Origin: Fictibacillus nanhaiensis
Lineage (GTDB): Bacteria; Bacillota; Bacilli; Bacillales; Fictibacillaceae
Length of the DNA stretch: 64,000 nt
Assembly: GCA_017052515.1 (NCBI GenBank)
Contig: JAFHKR010000039.1
Location: 1,860,001 to 1,924,000 of the forward strand
Direction of reading: 5' to 3'
Below are positions 17,348 through 27,926 of the stretch, one piece after another. The first letter of the stretch is position 1; each line of letters begins with the position of its first letter. The notes beneath the pieces are model-generated. The model was not told the origin of the DNA. It saw only the letters and a list, made by a program, of their open reading frames with translations, and ran no database searches. The position numbers and the translations under genes were made by a program.

Positions 17348-18463
17348 TTATCTTTGTTCTAGAGCAACATATTGCTGCATATCAGGTCCGATATATTCAG
17401 CACGAGGGCGGATCAAACGGTTGTTTTCGTATTGCTCTAAGATATGTGCAATCCATCCGGAAACACGGCTGATCGCAAAGATCGGCGTGAATAGATCATG
17501 ATCGATGCCTAAGCTGTGATATACACTAGCAGAATAGAAGTCTACGTTTGGCAACAATCCTTTTTTCTGCTTAAGCGTCTCATCAATCTTAACGCTCATC
17601 GTGTACCATTTCTCTTCACCTGTGATAGATGTTAGCTGTTTAGACATTTCACGTAAGTGTTTTGCACGTGGATCGCCGTTCTTATAAACACGGTGACCGA
17701 AGCCCATAATCTTTTGCTTGTTTTCAATCGCGTTATCCAAGTAAGATTCTACGTTTGCTTCCTCACCGATTTCAGAAAGCATCTTCATTACCTGTTCGTT
17801 CGCTCCACCATGAAGTGGTCCTTTTAGTGCACCGATTGCTGCTGTTATTCCTGAATAGATATCAGAAAGTGTAGCCACACATACACGCGCTGTGAACGTG
17901 GATGCATTAAGTTCATGGTCAGCATGTAATACTAATGCTTTGTTAAAAGCTGTTTCAGAAATTTCATCAGGCTCTTTGCCTGTTAGCATATATAGGAAGT
18001 TAGCAGCATAGCTAAGTTCTTTTTTAGGAGCAATAGGATCTTTTCCTTCCCTAATACGTGCAAATGCCGTTACAAGTGATGACATCTGAGCTTGAAGACG
18101 GATGGCCTTTTTGTAGTTACCATCTGTAGACATATCCTCTGCTTCTGGATCATACATCGCTAATGTCGACACGATTGTACGCAGAACAGTCATAGGATGT
18201 GTGTTCTTCAAAGGAAGCGATTTCATTTGTTCCAACAATTCTGCAGGCAGCTCACTAGCCTCAGCAAGTTCTGACTTAAATGATTCTAGTTCAGATTGGG
18301 AAGGCAGTTTACCATTCCATAGCAAGTATACAACTTCCTCAAAAGTTGCATGTTCAGCTAAGTCATCAATGCTATATCCTCTATAGGTTAATACATCGTC
18401 AATGATAGAGCTGACAGAAGATGTCGTTGCAACAATTCCTTCTAATCCTCTTGTAGCTGTCAT
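17348..18463 (-). CDS. citZ: Citrate synthase
   Basis: Condenses oxaloacetate and acetyl-CoA. A 371-residue, type II-like short citrate synthase (B. subtilis CitZ 372). Catalytic histidines in VLHADHELNAS and GFGHRVYK, GPLHGGANEQV, and the catalytic Asp region NVDFYSASVYHSLG. ATG at 18463 with GGAGAG upstream. First gene of the TCA cluster, with a cre-like site in the leader region. Confidence 0.97.
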   Translation of the reverse strand: MTATRGLEGIVATTSSVSSIIDDVLTYRGYSIDDLAEHATFEEVVYLLWNGKLPSQSELESFKSELAEASELPAELLEQMKSLPLKNTHPMTVLRTIVSTLAMYDPEAEDMSTDGNYKKAIRLQAQMSSLVTAFARIREGKDPIAPKKELSYAANFLYMLTGKEPDEISETAFNKALVLHADHELNASTFTARVCVATLSDIYSGITAAIGALKGPLHGGANEQVMKMLSEIGEEANVESYLDNAIENKQKIMGFGHRVYKNGDPRAKHLREMSKQLTSITGEEKWYTMSVKIDETLKQKKGLLPNVDFYSASVYHSLGIDHDLFTPIFAISRVSGWIAHILEQYENNRLIRPRAEYIGPDMQQYVALEQR

Positions 18464-18527
18464 GGCTATCTCTCCTTTTTTTCTGTTATTCTCTCTTCTC
18501 CTTTAATTGTTTCACTTTTTAAAAAAT

Positions 18528-18542
18528 AGAAAGAGCTTACAT
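18528..18542 (-). promoter_or_regulatory. cre-like site upstream of citZ
   Basis: Minus-strand ATGTAAGCTCTTTCT matches WTGNAANCGNWNNCW with one mismatch, at the central G. It lies 65 bp before the citZ start. citZ is CcpA-repressed in B. subtilis. Confidence 0.45.
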
Positions 18543-18550
18543 TCTTCTTT

Positions 18551-18592
18551 TAATAAAAAAGCTGGATTCAAGGTTACATTCCCAACTTTTTT
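18551..18592 (-). terminator. Probable terminator of the DUF441 gene
   Basis: Minus-strand AAAAAGTTGG ... CCAGCTTTTTTATT with a long loop. It lies 120 bp past the DUF441 stop and upstream of citZ. Confidence 0.5.
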
Positions 18593-18712
18593 AATCTCGA
18601 AACTGAGACTTGAAAAATGAAAGACTATTTAAAGGAAATGGGACATACACATCAATTATAAACAATAATCTGATATTTGTGAACGGATATCACTTAATTC
18701 GTGCTGAAAGCG

Positions 18713-19174
18713 TCATAAACCTGAAAACATTCCTACTACTTTCATAGCCATATAAGCGATTCCTGCCCCGATCAACGGTCCAACTGCCACTCCTTGAAAA
18801 AGTGCCACGGCAAGGATCGTCCCGAAGACTAAAGCTGCCGTGATATGAGGATCATTCTGAAGCAGGTGAAGTCCTTTACTTGCGATCACTGCAACAAAAA
18901 TGCCAGATAATAGAGCAACCCACGCATAATAAGAACGCAATGAGTCAGTCAACTGTTTAAATCCGATTTCACCAGATGCTATCGGAACTAAGACGGCAAT
19001 TGTTATGATCGTCACACCCCAATTGATTCCTTTTTGCTGAATAGCAGGAAACCATTTGTCTCCCAAACCGGTAAATTTTAACACCAACAAAAATGCCACT
19101 GCGACAATCAACGATTGATTTTTTGCAAGTAGGCCAATAACCAATAAACCCAATAAAAAAAGTAATGGACCCAT
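18713..19174 (-). CDS. ytwI: UPF0756/DUF441 membrane protein (YtwI-like)
   Basis: A 153-residue integral membrane protein with four to five hydrophobic segments (about 5-22, 25-45, 55-73, 85-105, 115-150). GINWGVTIITIAVLVPIA, DPHITAALVFGTILAVALF and VGPLIGAGIAYMAMK match B. subtilis YtwI. The ATG at 19174 has AAAGGA 9 bases upstream; an ATG three codons earlier overlaps the site. It is divergent from ytvI, the order seen in B. subtilis. No function is known. Confidence 0.9.
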   Translation of the reverse strand: MGPLLFLLGLLVIGLLAKNQSLIVAVAFLLVLKFTGLGDKWFPAIQQKGINWGVTIITIAVLVPIASGEIGFKQLTDSLRSYYAWVALLSGIFVAVIASKGLHLLQNDPHITAALVFGTILAVALFQGVAVGPLIGAGIAYMAMKVVGMFSGL

Positions 19175-19223
19175 TGTTTTCATTCCTTTCTAAAAGATTT
19201 GTACGAAAAGGCAGGCGAACAAT

Positions 19224-20342
19224 ATGTATGCTGAACTAACTCATCGTTTGTTACGCATAGGATTTATTATATTCCTTGGAATCATCCTTATTTTTTCAGG
19301 CTATTATGTTTCAGCTATTCTTTATCCTTTTATAGCTGGCGCGATCATAGCCCTGATGATCAACCCATTTGTAGGCTTTATCGTGAATCGATTTAAAGTG
19401 AATCGAGCTCTTGCCGTCGTTCTTTCAATATTAGGCCTTTTAGGTGTAATTGTCTTGTTAATGACCTTGCTCATTCAAGAAATGATGACTGGTTTTGCCT
19501 ATATCGCACATGAATTGCCTGCTTATATCCAAGAGTTGGTCTTTTATTTTGAAAGGTCATTTAAAACAAACGTACTTCCTTTATATCAAGATCTGCTCTC
19601 TATCTACAGCAAGTTAGGAACCAATCAGCAAGAAACGGTTATGGATAATATCGAGAAAATTGGAACCGGAATCACAACAAATGCGTCCAGTATGACACAA
19701 GCTTTGATTAATAGTGTCTCTCTAATGATCGTAAGTCTTCCAACTTTTTTAACAGTTTTTATATTTTCACTGCTCGCTGCCTTTTTTATTAGTAAGGATT
19801 GGTATCGTCTTACAGGCTTTCTTAACACAATCTTCCCTGAAAAGTTAATCAACACTGTCAAAACGGTATATGTAGAACTCAGAAAAGCTTTATTTGGTTT
19901 TTTAAAAGCACAGTTAACCTTGATCTCCATAACAGCATGTATCGTATTAGTCGGCCTCTTGTTGTTGCGGATTGATTATGCAGTTACCATATCTGTACTG
20001 ATCGGAGCGATTGATCTGCTACCCTACCTTGGGACTGGCGCTGTTTTTCTACCATGGATCGCTTACTGCTTCTTAACAGGAAATTACACACTCACGATTG
20101 GTCTATCGATCTTGTATGGTGTTGTTGTGATACAACGACAGATCATGGAACCAAAGCTCCTATCACAAACGATCGGACTTGATCCTTTAGCTACTTTAGT
20201 TTCTCTATTTGCTGGGTTCCAGCTTCTAGGGTTTATCGGCCTTATCGTAGGACCTGTTATCTTAGTTGTGATTCGTGCCCTATATGAAGCGAAATTCTTT
20301 CATGAGATCTATCAATTTGTTATGAAGCCTATACACAAATAA
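19224..20342 (+). CDS. ytvI: AI-2E family transporter homologue YtvI (sporulation membrane protein)
   Basis: A 372-residue polytopic membrane protein of the AI-2E/PerM family, with about seven membrane segments. Two lie at the N-terminus (16-33, 35-55), one at 60-85, a soluble segment spans about 90-150, and the rest form the C-terminal half. The C-terminal family signature is visible as IDLLPYLGTGAVFLPW and GLDPLATLVSLFAGFQLLGF. Annotated in B. subtilis as sporulation-linked. The gene is divergent from DUF441 and convergent with fxsA across repeat copy C. Confidence 0.9.
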   Translation: MYAELTHRLLRIGFIIFLGIILIFSGYYVSAILYPFIAGAIIALMINPFVGFIVNRFKVNRALAVVLSILGLLGVIVLLMTLLIQEMMTGFAYIAHELPAYIQELVFYFERSFKTNVLPLYQDLLSIYSKLGTNQQETVMDNIEKIGTGITTNASSMTQALINSVSLMIVSLPTFLTVFIFSLLAAFFISKDWYRLTGFLNTIFPEKLINTVKTVYVELRKALFGFLKAQLTLISITACIVLVGLLLLRIDYAVTISVLIGAIDLLPYLGTGAVFLPWIAYCFLTGNYTLTIGLSILYGVVVIQRQIMEPKLLSQTIGLDPLATLVSLFAGFQLLGFIGLIVGPVILVVIRALYEAKFFHEIYQFVMKPIHK

Positions 20343-20379
20343 AAAGAACGGATGCTAAAAGTAAGCATCGTTCTTTTTG
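20341..20379 (+). terminator. ytvI terminator
   Basis: Long hairpin AAAAAGAACGgATGCT / AGCATcGTTCTTTTT with a 7-nt loop and a terminal U-run. Near-symmetrical, so it may also work for the minus strand. Confidence 0.9.
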
Positions 20380-20414
20380 TTATGTTTTCGTATGCATTGG
20401 TGCTTCTGAAAGTA

Positions 20415-20542
20415 GTTGATTTCCATTACAGGTTGCTCGCTTTCCGCGGGGCAGGCGGTGAGCCCCTTGCCGCTTTGCGCCCTTAAGTGTCTCACCTGAC
20501 CGCTTGTCCCGCAGGAGTCTCACACCTTACATTCCAATCAAC
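20415..20542 (-). repeat. Dispersed foldback repeat, copy C (full length)
   Basis: A 128-bp core bounded by GTTGATT and AATCAAC. Read on the minus strand it matches copy E (52876-53003) at 122 of 128 positions without gaps. GCGGG-CAAGCGG and GGTGAG pair with CTCACC-CCGC-TGCCCCGC to form a long hairpin. Similarity to other copies extends into flanks (roughly 20383-20595, including GTTTTCG and AACAATCTTT). It occupies the gap between convergent ytvI and fxsA. Confidence 0.85.
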
Positions 20543-20629
20543 AATCATAGATGGAAGTTAAAAGACTTATGAGTAACAATCTTTGATAAAACAACCTTAT
20601 ATGATTTGCTCTGTCAGTAACTAGTGACT

Positions 20630-21025
20630 CTACCTTCTTTTACTGAAATAAAACTGTCCTGATTGCATCTTTTGGAAGAGTTTTGCTTTCATCCACAACT
20701 TCACTGGTTTTCTTAGTGGAGGGATAAGTAAGAAGAAACCTAGAATGTCAGTTAGAAATCCAGGAGCTAAGAGGAATGCACCACCGACTAGAATACATGC
20801 GCCATCAAGAACTGCCTCTCCTGGCATCTGACCGCTCTCAAGCTGCATCTTCACACGTTGTAGCGTCTGTAGTCCCTCTTTTTTTGCTAGATAAGCACCT
20901 AATATACCCGTGAAAAATATTCCAGCAATCGTTGCAGGAATGCCTATATATTGTCCAGCCAATATAAAGAGTCCTACTTCAATGGCAGGAATAAGAATAA
21001 AGATCGGTAATAGCTTACGGAACAA
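20630..21025 (-). CDS. fxsA: FxsA family membrane protein
   Basis: A 131-residue membrane protein of the FxsA family (suppressor of F exclusion in E. coli; ytzA in B. subtilis). Seen: LPIFILIPAIEVGLFILAG (first TM), then a second TM about 28-46, TLQRVKMQLESGQMPGEAVLDG, then GGAFLLAPGFLTDILGFFLL, and a basic cytoplasmic tail. The likely start is TTG at 21025, five bases after GGTGG. It lies downstream of pyk but beyond its terminator. Physiological role unknown. Confidence 0.92.
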   Translation of the reverse strand: MFRKLLPIFILIPAIEVGLFILAGQYIGIPATIAGIFFTGILGAYLAKKEGLQTLQRVKMQLESGQMPGEAVLDGACILVGGAFLLAPGFLTDILGFFLLIPPLRKPVKLWMKAKLFQKMQSGQFYFSKRR

Positions 21026-21083
21026 TTAAACCACCGCTTTCGTTAAACATGTAATAAGGATCAAGCCTATTCCATTTTTTACG

Positions 21084-21117
21084 AATCAAAAAAGAGAAGG
21101 TTTCACCCTTCTCTTTT
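21084..21117 (-). terminator. pyk terminator
   Basis: Perfect 11-bp stem AAAAGAGAAGG/CCTTCTCTTTT with a 6-nt loop, then TTG on the minus strand, 8 bp after the pyk stop. Confidence 0.9.
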
Positions 21118-21124
21118 CGTATCA

Positions 21125-22882
21125 TTAGATAACGTTCTTTCTTCCATCATAGATATATCCAACAGAAGCATCGATCGTGATTTCTTGTCCATCTTTAAAG
21201 ATCTCAGTTGCATTTTGTAAACCAACGATAACCGGAATACTTAGTGATACTCCACACACAGCAGCATGGCTTGTTAATCCGCCTTCTTCTGTAATAACAG
21301 CAGATGCTTTTTCAAATGCACCAATCATATCACGGTCCGTTCCTACTGTTACAAGAATTGCACCTTCAGTCATCTTATCCATCGCTTCTTGAGCTGTTTT
21401 AGCTACAACAACTTTTCCTGAAGCAGAAGATTGTCCGATTCCTTGAGCTTTAGCAAGCACATCACCAATGATGTGGACCTTCATTAAGTTAGTAGATCCT
21501 GATTCACCAACTGGTACACCTGCTGTGATCACAACAAGGTTTCCGTGTTGAACAGCTTCTGCTTTAAGCGCTGAATCAATTGCAATTTGGAACATTTCAT
21601 CTGTTGTTCCAGCTTTTTCACCTTTAACTGGTGTTACTCCCCAAACAAGTGCAAGCTTACGACAAACATCTTCGTTGCTTGTTACCGCGATAATAGGAGC
21701 TTTTGGACGATATTTTGAAATCATGCGAGCTGTTTGGCCTTTTTCAGTCGCTGTAATAACTGCATCTGCATCAAGGTTAAGAGCTGTAAAGGAAACAGAT
21801 TGAGAAATCGCATCTGTAATCGTCGTTTTGCTTTCTTTGCTTCTTGAAGATAATAATGTCTTATAGTTCAATGAGCTTTCCGCACGACTTGCAATCTTAT
21901 GCATGGTAAGAACCGCTTCAACTGGATAGTTACCAGCAGCTGTTTCACCTGATAGCATGATTGCATCAGTTCCGTCGAAGATCGCGTTTGCTACGTCACT
22001 CGCTTCAGCACGCGTTGGGCGCGGGTTACGTTGCATAGAATCTAACATTTGAGTCGCTGTAATGACTGGCTTTCCAAGCTCGTTACACTTCTTGATCAGC
22101 ATCTTTTGTACAAGAGGTACTTCTTCAGCCGGGATTTCAACACCAAGGTCACCACGCGCTACCATCAGACCGTCAGAAACAGCAAGGATCTCATCGATAT
22201 TGTCTACACCTTCTTGGTTCTCAATTTTCGGGATAATTTGAATATGATTTGCATTGTGTCGATCTAAGATCTCACGAATTTCAAGAACATCTGTTGCACG
22301 ACGTACGAATGAAGCTGCAATAAAATCTACACCTTGTTCAATACCAAACTCGATATCTTTTGCATCTTTGTCTGTGATACCAGGAAGTTTCACGCTTACG
22401 TTAGGTACGTTAACACCTTTTTTGTTCTTTAATGTACCAGAGTTTAAGATTTTTGTAGTCAATTCTTTTTCGCCGATCGCTGTTACTTCAAGTTCGATCA
22501 GTCCGTCATCAAGAAGGATTCTTGATCCCACATGTACGTCTTCAACAAGACCTGGATAGGTTACAGAGATCTTTTTGTCGTTACCCACTACTTCTTCCAT
22601 AGAAACGATCAATTCGTTTCCAGCTACAAGTTCTGCAACTCCACCTTCTAATGTTTGAGTGCGGATTTCAGGTCCTTTCGTATCTAAAAGGATTGCAACT
22701 GTTTTTCCAAGCTCTTTCGATGCTTTACGAATGTTGATGATTCGTTGACCATGCTCATCAAAATCACCGTGGGAGAAATTAAGGCGGGAAACGTTCATCC
22801 CAGCATTCATTAGTTCTTTTAACTTATCAATACTTTCGCTTGCCGGTCCTATCGTACAAACGATTTTTGTTTTGCGCATCAT
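21125..22882 (-). CDS. pyk: Pyruvate kinase
   Basis: Final ATP-yielding step of glycolysis. The 585-residue protein has the bacillar extra C-terminal domain. Seen: [12 protein letters not shown] at the N-terminus, [26 protein letters not shown] (catalytic Lys), [22 protein letters not shown], and the C-terminal PEP-utilising-like [11 protein letters not shown]. The ATG at 22882 has AGGAGG 8 bases upstream; the adjacent ATG at 22879 (MRKTK, as in B. subtilis) is equally possible. An in-frame extension to 22942 lies in a hairpin and is not likely to be translated. Downstream of pfkA, as in B. subtilis. Confidence 0.97.
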   Translation of the reverse strand: MMRKTKIVCTIGPASESIDKLKELMNAGMNVSRLNFSHGDFDEHGQRIINIRKASKELGKTVAILLDTKGPEIRTQTLEGGVAELVAGNELIVSMEEVVGNDKKISVTYPGLVEDVHVGSRILLDDGLIELEVTAIGEKELTTKILNSGTLKNKKGVNVPNVSVKLPGITDKDAKDIEFGIEQGVDFIAASFVRRATDVLEIREILDRHNANHIQIIPKIENQEGVDNIDEILAVSDGLMVARGDLGVEIPAEEVPLVQKMLIKKCNELGKPVITATQMLDSMQRNPRPTRAEASDVANAIFDGTDAIMLSGETAAGNYPVEAVLTMHKIASRAESSLNYKTLLSSRSKESKTTITDAISQSVSFTALNLDADAVITATEKGQTARMISKYRPKAPIIAVTSNEDVCRKLALVWGVTPVKGEKAGTTDEMFQIAIDSALKAEAVQHGNLVVITAGVPVGESGSTNLMKVHIIGDVLAKAQGIGQSSASGKVVVAKTAQEAMDKMTEGAILVTVGTDRDMIGAFEKASAVITEEGGLTSHAAVCGVSLSIPVIVGLQNATEIFKDGQEITIDASVGYIYDGRKNVI

Positions 22883-22918
22883 GTAAATGGCCTCCTGGTT
22901 TTCTTTTTTCGCAGAAAG

Positions 22919-22960
22919 GCATCGTAAGGTATCTGCAGTCAAACTGCAGCCGTACGATGC
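22919..22960 (-). other. Strong hairpin in the pfkA-pyk gap
   Basis: GCATCGTA ... TACGATGC and CTGCAG/CTGCAG arms around a 5-nt loop form a stem of about 18 bp. On the minus strand no U-run follows, so it is not a standard terminator. It begins 11 nt after the pfkA stop and ends 37 nt before the pyk start. Confidence 0.6.
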
Positions 22961-22970
22961 ATTAAGCAGA

Positions 22971-23960
<990 letters not shown>

Positions 23961-24010
23961 TTATTAAAATATCATGTTCAAATGTTGAACACAATAGACA
24001 ACAATAGGCA

Positions 24011-24044
24011 AAAAAATGCGCCTTTCTACAAGAAGAAAGGCACA
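24011..24044 (-). terminator. accDA terminator
   Basis: Minus-strand AGAAAGGC pairing GCCTTTCT around a 6-nt loop, followed by ATTTTTTTG. It lies 4 bp past the accA stop. Confidence 0.85.
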
Positions 24045-24048
24045 TTCC

Positions 24049-25026
24049 CTATTTAACAACAATGGAATCGTTTACAAACCCAAATTGTCCGATTTTTTTA
24101 TATTTTTCATAGCGTTGATTTATGAGCTCTTCTTCAGACATCGAGAGTAAAGAATTTAAAGAAGTTTCCAAAACCTGGTCGATTAATTCCGCTTGATGCT
24201 TCGGGTCTTTATGTGCTCCGCCCTTCACTTCTTCAATAATCTCATCAATAATCCCTAACTCTTTTAAGTCTGGAGCAGTAATTCTCATAGATTCTGCTGC
24301 TTTTTTTGCCATAGAAGCATCTTTCCAAAGAATGGCAGCTGCTCCTTCTGGAGAAATGACGGAATACGTGGAATTCTCGAGCATGTGTACGTAATTTCCT
24401 ACACCTAAAGCTAATGCTCCACCGCTTCCACCTTCTCCGATCACAACACAAATAACAGGAACTGTTAAACCAGCCATCTCAACTAGGTTACGAGCGATCG
24501 CCTCACTCTGTCCTCTTTCTTCAGCTGCTTTTCCTGGATATGCTCCCTTTGTATCAATAAAGCAGATAATAGGTCTATTAAATTTCTCTGCTTGTTTCAT
24601 AAGACGTAGTGCCTTGCGATAGCCTTCTGGATGAGGCATACCGAAGTTGCGACGAAGATTTTCTTTCGTATCCTTTCCTCTTTGGTGTCCGATAATCGTA
24701 ATAGGGAGGTCCTTATAAAAAGCGACTCCTCCAACGATTGCTTCATCGTCACCAAAAAGACGGTCTCCATGTAATTCAATGAAATCCGTAAAAAGGTAGT
24801 TAATATAATCAAGGGTAGTTGGGCGTTCAGCATGTCTGGCAATCTGAACACGATCCCACGGCTTCATCTCTGAGTACGTACTGTTTTCAAGGTTAGACAA
24901 TTTATCTTCTAGCCTCTTGATCTCGTCTGTTAAGTCAATATCTTTTTCATCCATAAAAGACTTAAGCTCTGCGATCTTTTTCTCTAGTTCGTGTATCGGT
25001 CTTTCAAATTCTAGTTCTGCTGCCAT
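24049..25026 (-). CDS. accA: Acetyl-CoA carboxylase carboxyltransferase subunit alpha
   Basis: Alpha half of the carboxyltransferase that makes malonyl-CoA for fatty acid synthesis. The 325 residues begin with a helical N-terminus ([17 protein letters not shown]). The crotonase-fold core contains [45 protein letters not shown] and [16 protein letters not shown], all typical. Start ATG 25026, 3 bp after the accD stop, so coexpressed at subunit stoichiometry. Confidence 0.97.
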   Translation of the reverse strand: MAAELEFERPIHELEKKIAELKSFMDEKDIDLTDEIKRLEDKLSNLENSTYSEMKPWDRVQIARHAERPTTLDYINYLFTDFIELHGDRLFGDDEAIVGGVAFYKDLPITIIGHQRGKDTKENLRRNFGMPHPEGYRKALRLMKQAEKFNRPIICFIDTKGAYPGKAAEERGQSEAIARNLVEMAGLTVPVICVVIGEGGSGGALALGVGNYVHMLENSTYSVISPEGAAAILWKDASMAKKAAESMRITAPDLKELGIIDEIIEEVKGGAHKDPKHQAELIDQVLETSLNSLLSMSEEELINQRYEKYKKIGQFGFVNDSIVVK

Positions 25027-25029
25027 GCT

Positions 25030-25884
25030 TTACACCCTCCCTTCTGTATGCATCTTTACTAATGTACTCAATGTTTTCTTCATTTCACTTCTATGAACCA
25101 CTTTATCTAACTGTCCATGTTTTAATAGAAACTCTGCCGTTTGAAAATCTTCGGGTAACTCTTGGCGAATCGTTTGTTCTATGATTCTTCTACCGGCAAA
25201 CCCAATCAATGCTTTTGGCTCAGCAAAATTGTAATCACCTACAGATGCGAAACTTGCAGAAACGCCACCTGTCGTTGGGTGTGTCATGATAGAGATAAAC
25301 AACAATCCTTTGTCACTCAGTCGTTTGAGAGCTACACTCGTTTTAGCCATCTGCATCAAGCTTAATACACCTTCTTGCATTCTAGCTCCACCTGATGCTG
25401 TAAAGATAATAAACGGTGTTTCTTTATCGATCGCGTGCTCGATCGCTCGTGTGATCTTCTCACCTACAACAGAACCCATACTCCCCATTCTAAAGCGAGA
25501 ATCCATAACAGCTAGTGTTACATCACGGCCATCTATCTGACCAGCACCCGTAACAACAGCTTCATTTATTTTAGTTTTCTTTCGGTCACCCTCAAGCTTT
25601 TCAACATAATCAGGAAACTCTAGTGGATTTCCAGAAATCATATCTGCATCATATTCTGTAAAGGTTCCTTCATCAATCAGAGCCGCTATTCGTTCTTGTG
25701 ATGACATGGGATAATGGTATTGACAGCCTTGACAGACAAGTAAGTTCTTTCTTAGCTCTTTTGTTACCATGATGTGCTTGCACTCAGGACATTTACTCAT
25801 AATTCCTTCTGGAACGTCTTGTTTTACTTTACCAGTTGGTATCGTGGCATATTTTTTCTTTTTTACAAACAATCCTTTAATCAT
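25030..25884 (-). CDS. accD: Acetyl-CoA carboxylase carboxyltransferase subunit beta
   Basis: Beta half of the carboxyltransferase. The 284 residues carry a four-cysteine zinc ribbon (CPECKHI near 32, CQGCQYHYP near 51) and the crotonase core with [37 protein letters not shown] and [17 protein letters not shown] at 25884 has GGTGG some 12 bases upstream, a weak site. It lies 16 bp downstream of the GntR gene and directly before accA. Confidence 0.97.
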   Translation of the reverse strand: MIKGLFVKKKKYATIPTGKVKQDVPEGIMSKCPECKHIMVTKELRKNLLVCQGCQYHYPMSSQERIAALIDEGTFTEYDADMISGNPLEFPDYVEKLEGDRKKTKINEAVVTGAGQIDGRDVTLAVMDSRFRMGSMGSVVGEKITRAIEHAIDKETPFIIFTASGGARMQEGVLSLMQMAKTSVALKRLSDKGLLFISIMTHPTTGGVSASFASVGDYNFAEPKALIGFAGRRIIEQTIRQELPEDFQTAEFLLKHGQLDKVVHRSEMKKTLSTLVKMHTEGRV

Positions 25885-25900
25885 AAATGAATAACACCAC

Positions 25901-26551
25901 CTATTCGATTGCGTTTAGAACATCGTTTTGTTTTGATAACAAACTCGTCAGCTTCACAGCATCTTTTTGTTGAAGAAGTGACAAAACTTCCTCACAAAAT
26001 GCTTGTGACCAATACGAATTTGCTCGTTGCAATGAAGACCCATAACCTGTTAGTTCTACATATAAACGATAAAGAAGATGATTGCCGCATGCTTGTATTA
26101 CAATTTTTTCAAATTGTTTGCAAGCTCTATGAACTTGCTCTTGTTCGTCCGTATCCATCTGTTTAATAAGACTTGTTAGTTTAGAGATAGTAGCAGATTC
26201 AGCTCTACGTACAGCAAGCTCCACACAGTCTTTAATAACAATATGTCTTGTTTCCTGAAGATCGTTTCTAGCTTTATTATCATTTAAGATGAACGAAGCT
26301 AGCACTTCAACGAGCCGGTGTCCTGTTGCTTCACGAATAAAGGTCCCTTCGCCTCTCCTTGTCTCAATCAGACCTAGAAGTTCAAGAGATCGCAGTGCTT
26401 CACGGACAGATGATCTTCCAACCTTCAGGCGGTCACTCAGCTCCCTTTCAGAGGGAAGCTTATCACCCGCTTGAAGACCGTCCTCCACGATAATAGCTTT
26501 GATTTGTTTAAGAATTTCTATATATACTTTTTCGGTAGGCTGGACAGACAT
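25901..26551 (-). CDS. FadR-subfamily GntR transcriptional regulator
   Basis: A 216-residue regulator. N-terminal winged helix (about 10-75) with [20 protein letters not shown] and [19 protein letters not shown]-terminal all-helical FCD-type ligand domain (about 90-215). I chose ATG 26551 because GAGGAGAGAGG lies just before it. An ATG at 26575 overlaps the malic enzyme stop (ATGA) and would add eight residues. The gene sits between malic enzyme and accDA in one run, and a FadR-type palindrome lies at the malic enzyme promoter, so it probably controls its own operon. Ligand unknown. Confidence 0.9.
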   Translation of the reverse strand: MSVQPTEKVYIEILKQIKAIIVEDGLQAGDKLPSERELSDRLKVGRSSVREALRSLELLGLIETRRGEGTFIREATGHRLVEVLASFILNDNKARNDLQETRHIVIKDCVELAVRRAESATISKLTSLIKQMDTDEQEQVHRACKQFEKIVIQACGNHLLYRLYVELTGYGSSLQRANSYWSQAFCEEVLSLLQQKDAVKLTSLLSKQNDVLNAIE

Positions 26552-26571
26552 TCCTCTCTCCTCTACCGGTT

Positions 26572-27813
26572 TCATTCATCTTTTCCGATAATAGCTAATT
26601 TCTTAGTCTTTTCAGCGATGTCTTCAGGATTCACACGAAGTCTTGCAACGCCTGTTTCCATAGCGGCAGTCGCTACAGCTGCAGCAACAGCAGGTGCTAC
26701 ACGCGGATCGAATGGTGCAGGAATTACATAATCCGCTGTCAATTCAACTGGGTTCACAAGGTTTGCGATCGCATGTACCGCTGCGATCTTCATTTCCTCA
26801 TTGATGTGTGTTGCACGAACATCAAGAGCACCACGGAAAATACCTGGAAAAGCTAACACGTTATTTACTTGGTTAGGGAAATCAGAACGTCCTGTTCCAA
26901 TGACCATTGCACCTGCTTCACGCGCTTCATGAGGCATGATCTCTGGGTTCGGGTTAGCCATAGCAAAGATGATCGGTTCAGGATTCATGGACTCTACCAT
27001 TGATTTTGTTAAAGAACCTTCTACTGAAACGCCTACAAAAACATCAGAACCACTGATTACGTCAGCGAGTGTTCCTTCTTGTTTCGTACGGTTCGTAAAG
27101 TTTGCAACTTCTTTTTTCACAGAGTTCATTCCGAATGGACGACCTTCATAGATCGCACCTTTCGTGTCGCACATGATGATATCTTTCACACCAAAACGGT
27201 CTAGCAATTTAATGATCGCGATTCCAGCTGCTCCAGCTCCGTTAACAACGACCTTAATCTTAGACATCTCACGGCCTGTTAATTTCAGCGCATTCACAAG
27301 ACCTGCTAGCGTCACAATAGCTGTACCATGCTGATCATCATGGAAGATCGGAATATTCGTTTCTTTCTTTAAACGCTCTTCGACTACGAAACAATTTGGT
27401 GCAGCAATATCCTCTAAGTTCACACCACCAAATGTAGGTTCAAGCAATTTCACCGTTTCGACGATCTTGTCCACATCTGTCGTATTCAAGCAGATCGGGA
27501 ACGCATCAACTCCAGCAAAACTCTTAAATAGTACTGCCTTTCCTTCCATGACTGGAAGTGCAGCTTCTGGCCCAATATTCCCCAGACCCAATACAGCTGT
27601 TCCATCAGAAACAACAGCTACTGTGTTACCCTTCATCGTATAATCATAGACTTTCGTTTTGTCATCATAAATATCTTTACACGGCTCTGCCACACCAGGA
27701 GAATACGCTAAGCTTAAATCTTTCGCGTTACGTACAGGTACCTTTGATTTTGATTCTAATTTCCCTTGATGTGTGCGGTGCATGTGTAGTGCTTCTTCTC
27801 TTAATGTAGACAT
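26572..27813 (-). CDS. ytsJ: NADP-type malic enzyme (YtsJ-like)
   Basis: Decarboxylates malate to pyruvate, supplying NADPH. The 413 residues resemble B. subtilis YtsJ (410). Seen: LAYSPGVAEPCKDI, TAVLGLGNIGPEAALPVMEGK (metal and nucleotide region), IFHDDQHGTAIV, NAD(P) fold VVNGAGAAGIAIIKLL, and MANPNPEIMPHEA. ATG at 27813 with TAGGAG. It has its own sigma-A promoter with a palindromic operator. Cotranscription with the GntR gene and accDA would link NADPH supply with malonyl-CoA synthesis. Confidence 0.95.
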   Translation of the reverse strand: MSTLREEALHMHRTHQGKLESKSKVPVRNAKDLSLAYSPGVAEPCKDIYDDKTKVYDYTMKGNTVAVVSDGTAVLGLGNIGPEAALPVMEGKAVLFKSFAGVDAFPICLNTTDVDKIVETVKLLEPTFGGVNLEDIAAPNCFVVEERLKKETNIPIFHDDQHGTAIVTLAGLVNALKLTGREMSKIKVVVNGAGAAGIAIIKLLDRFGVKDIIMCDTKGAIYEGRPFGMNSVKKEVANFTNRTKQEGTLADVISGSDVFVGVSVEGSLTKSMVESMNPEPIIFAMANPNPEIMPHEAREAGAMVIGTGRSDFPNQVNNVLAFPGIFRGALDVRATHINEEMKIAAVHAIANLVNPVELTADYVIPAPFDPRVAPAVAAAVATAAMETGVARLRVNPEDIAEKTKKLAIIGKDE

Positions 27814-27864
27814 TTTTTCATCTCCTAATGATTTTAAATTTAAGGTTGATGAGCCAATTAGGAG

Positions 27865-27877
27865 GTGGTCAGACCAC
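27865..27877. promoter_or_regulatory. Perfect 13-bp palindrome, candidate GntR/FadR operator
   Basis: GTGGTC-A-GACCAC is a perfect inverted repeat and resembles the FadR-family half-site TGGTC/GACCA. It is centred about 16 bp downstream of the predicted transcription start, a position that would block initiation or elongation. Confidence 0.72.
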
Positions 27878-27893
27878 TGTTATTGACTCATTC

Positions 27894-27921
27894 ATTATAA
27901 CAAAAGTTAACAAGCTGTAAA
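27894..27921 (-). promoter_or_regulatory. Sigma-A promoter of the malic enzyme operon
   Basis: Minus-strand TTTACA (27916-27921), 16-bp spacer, TATAAT (27894-27899). Start near 27887. Confidence 0.78.
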
Positions 27922-27926
27922 GGTTT

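Noticed and set aside
21125-22942. N-terminally extended pyruvate kinase (605 residues)
   Set aside because: The extra codons lie in the hairpin and ribosome binding site region; the family starts at MRKTK.
24245-24451. Same-strand frame inside accA
   Set aside because: Alternative frame within a well-defined gene; no start signal.
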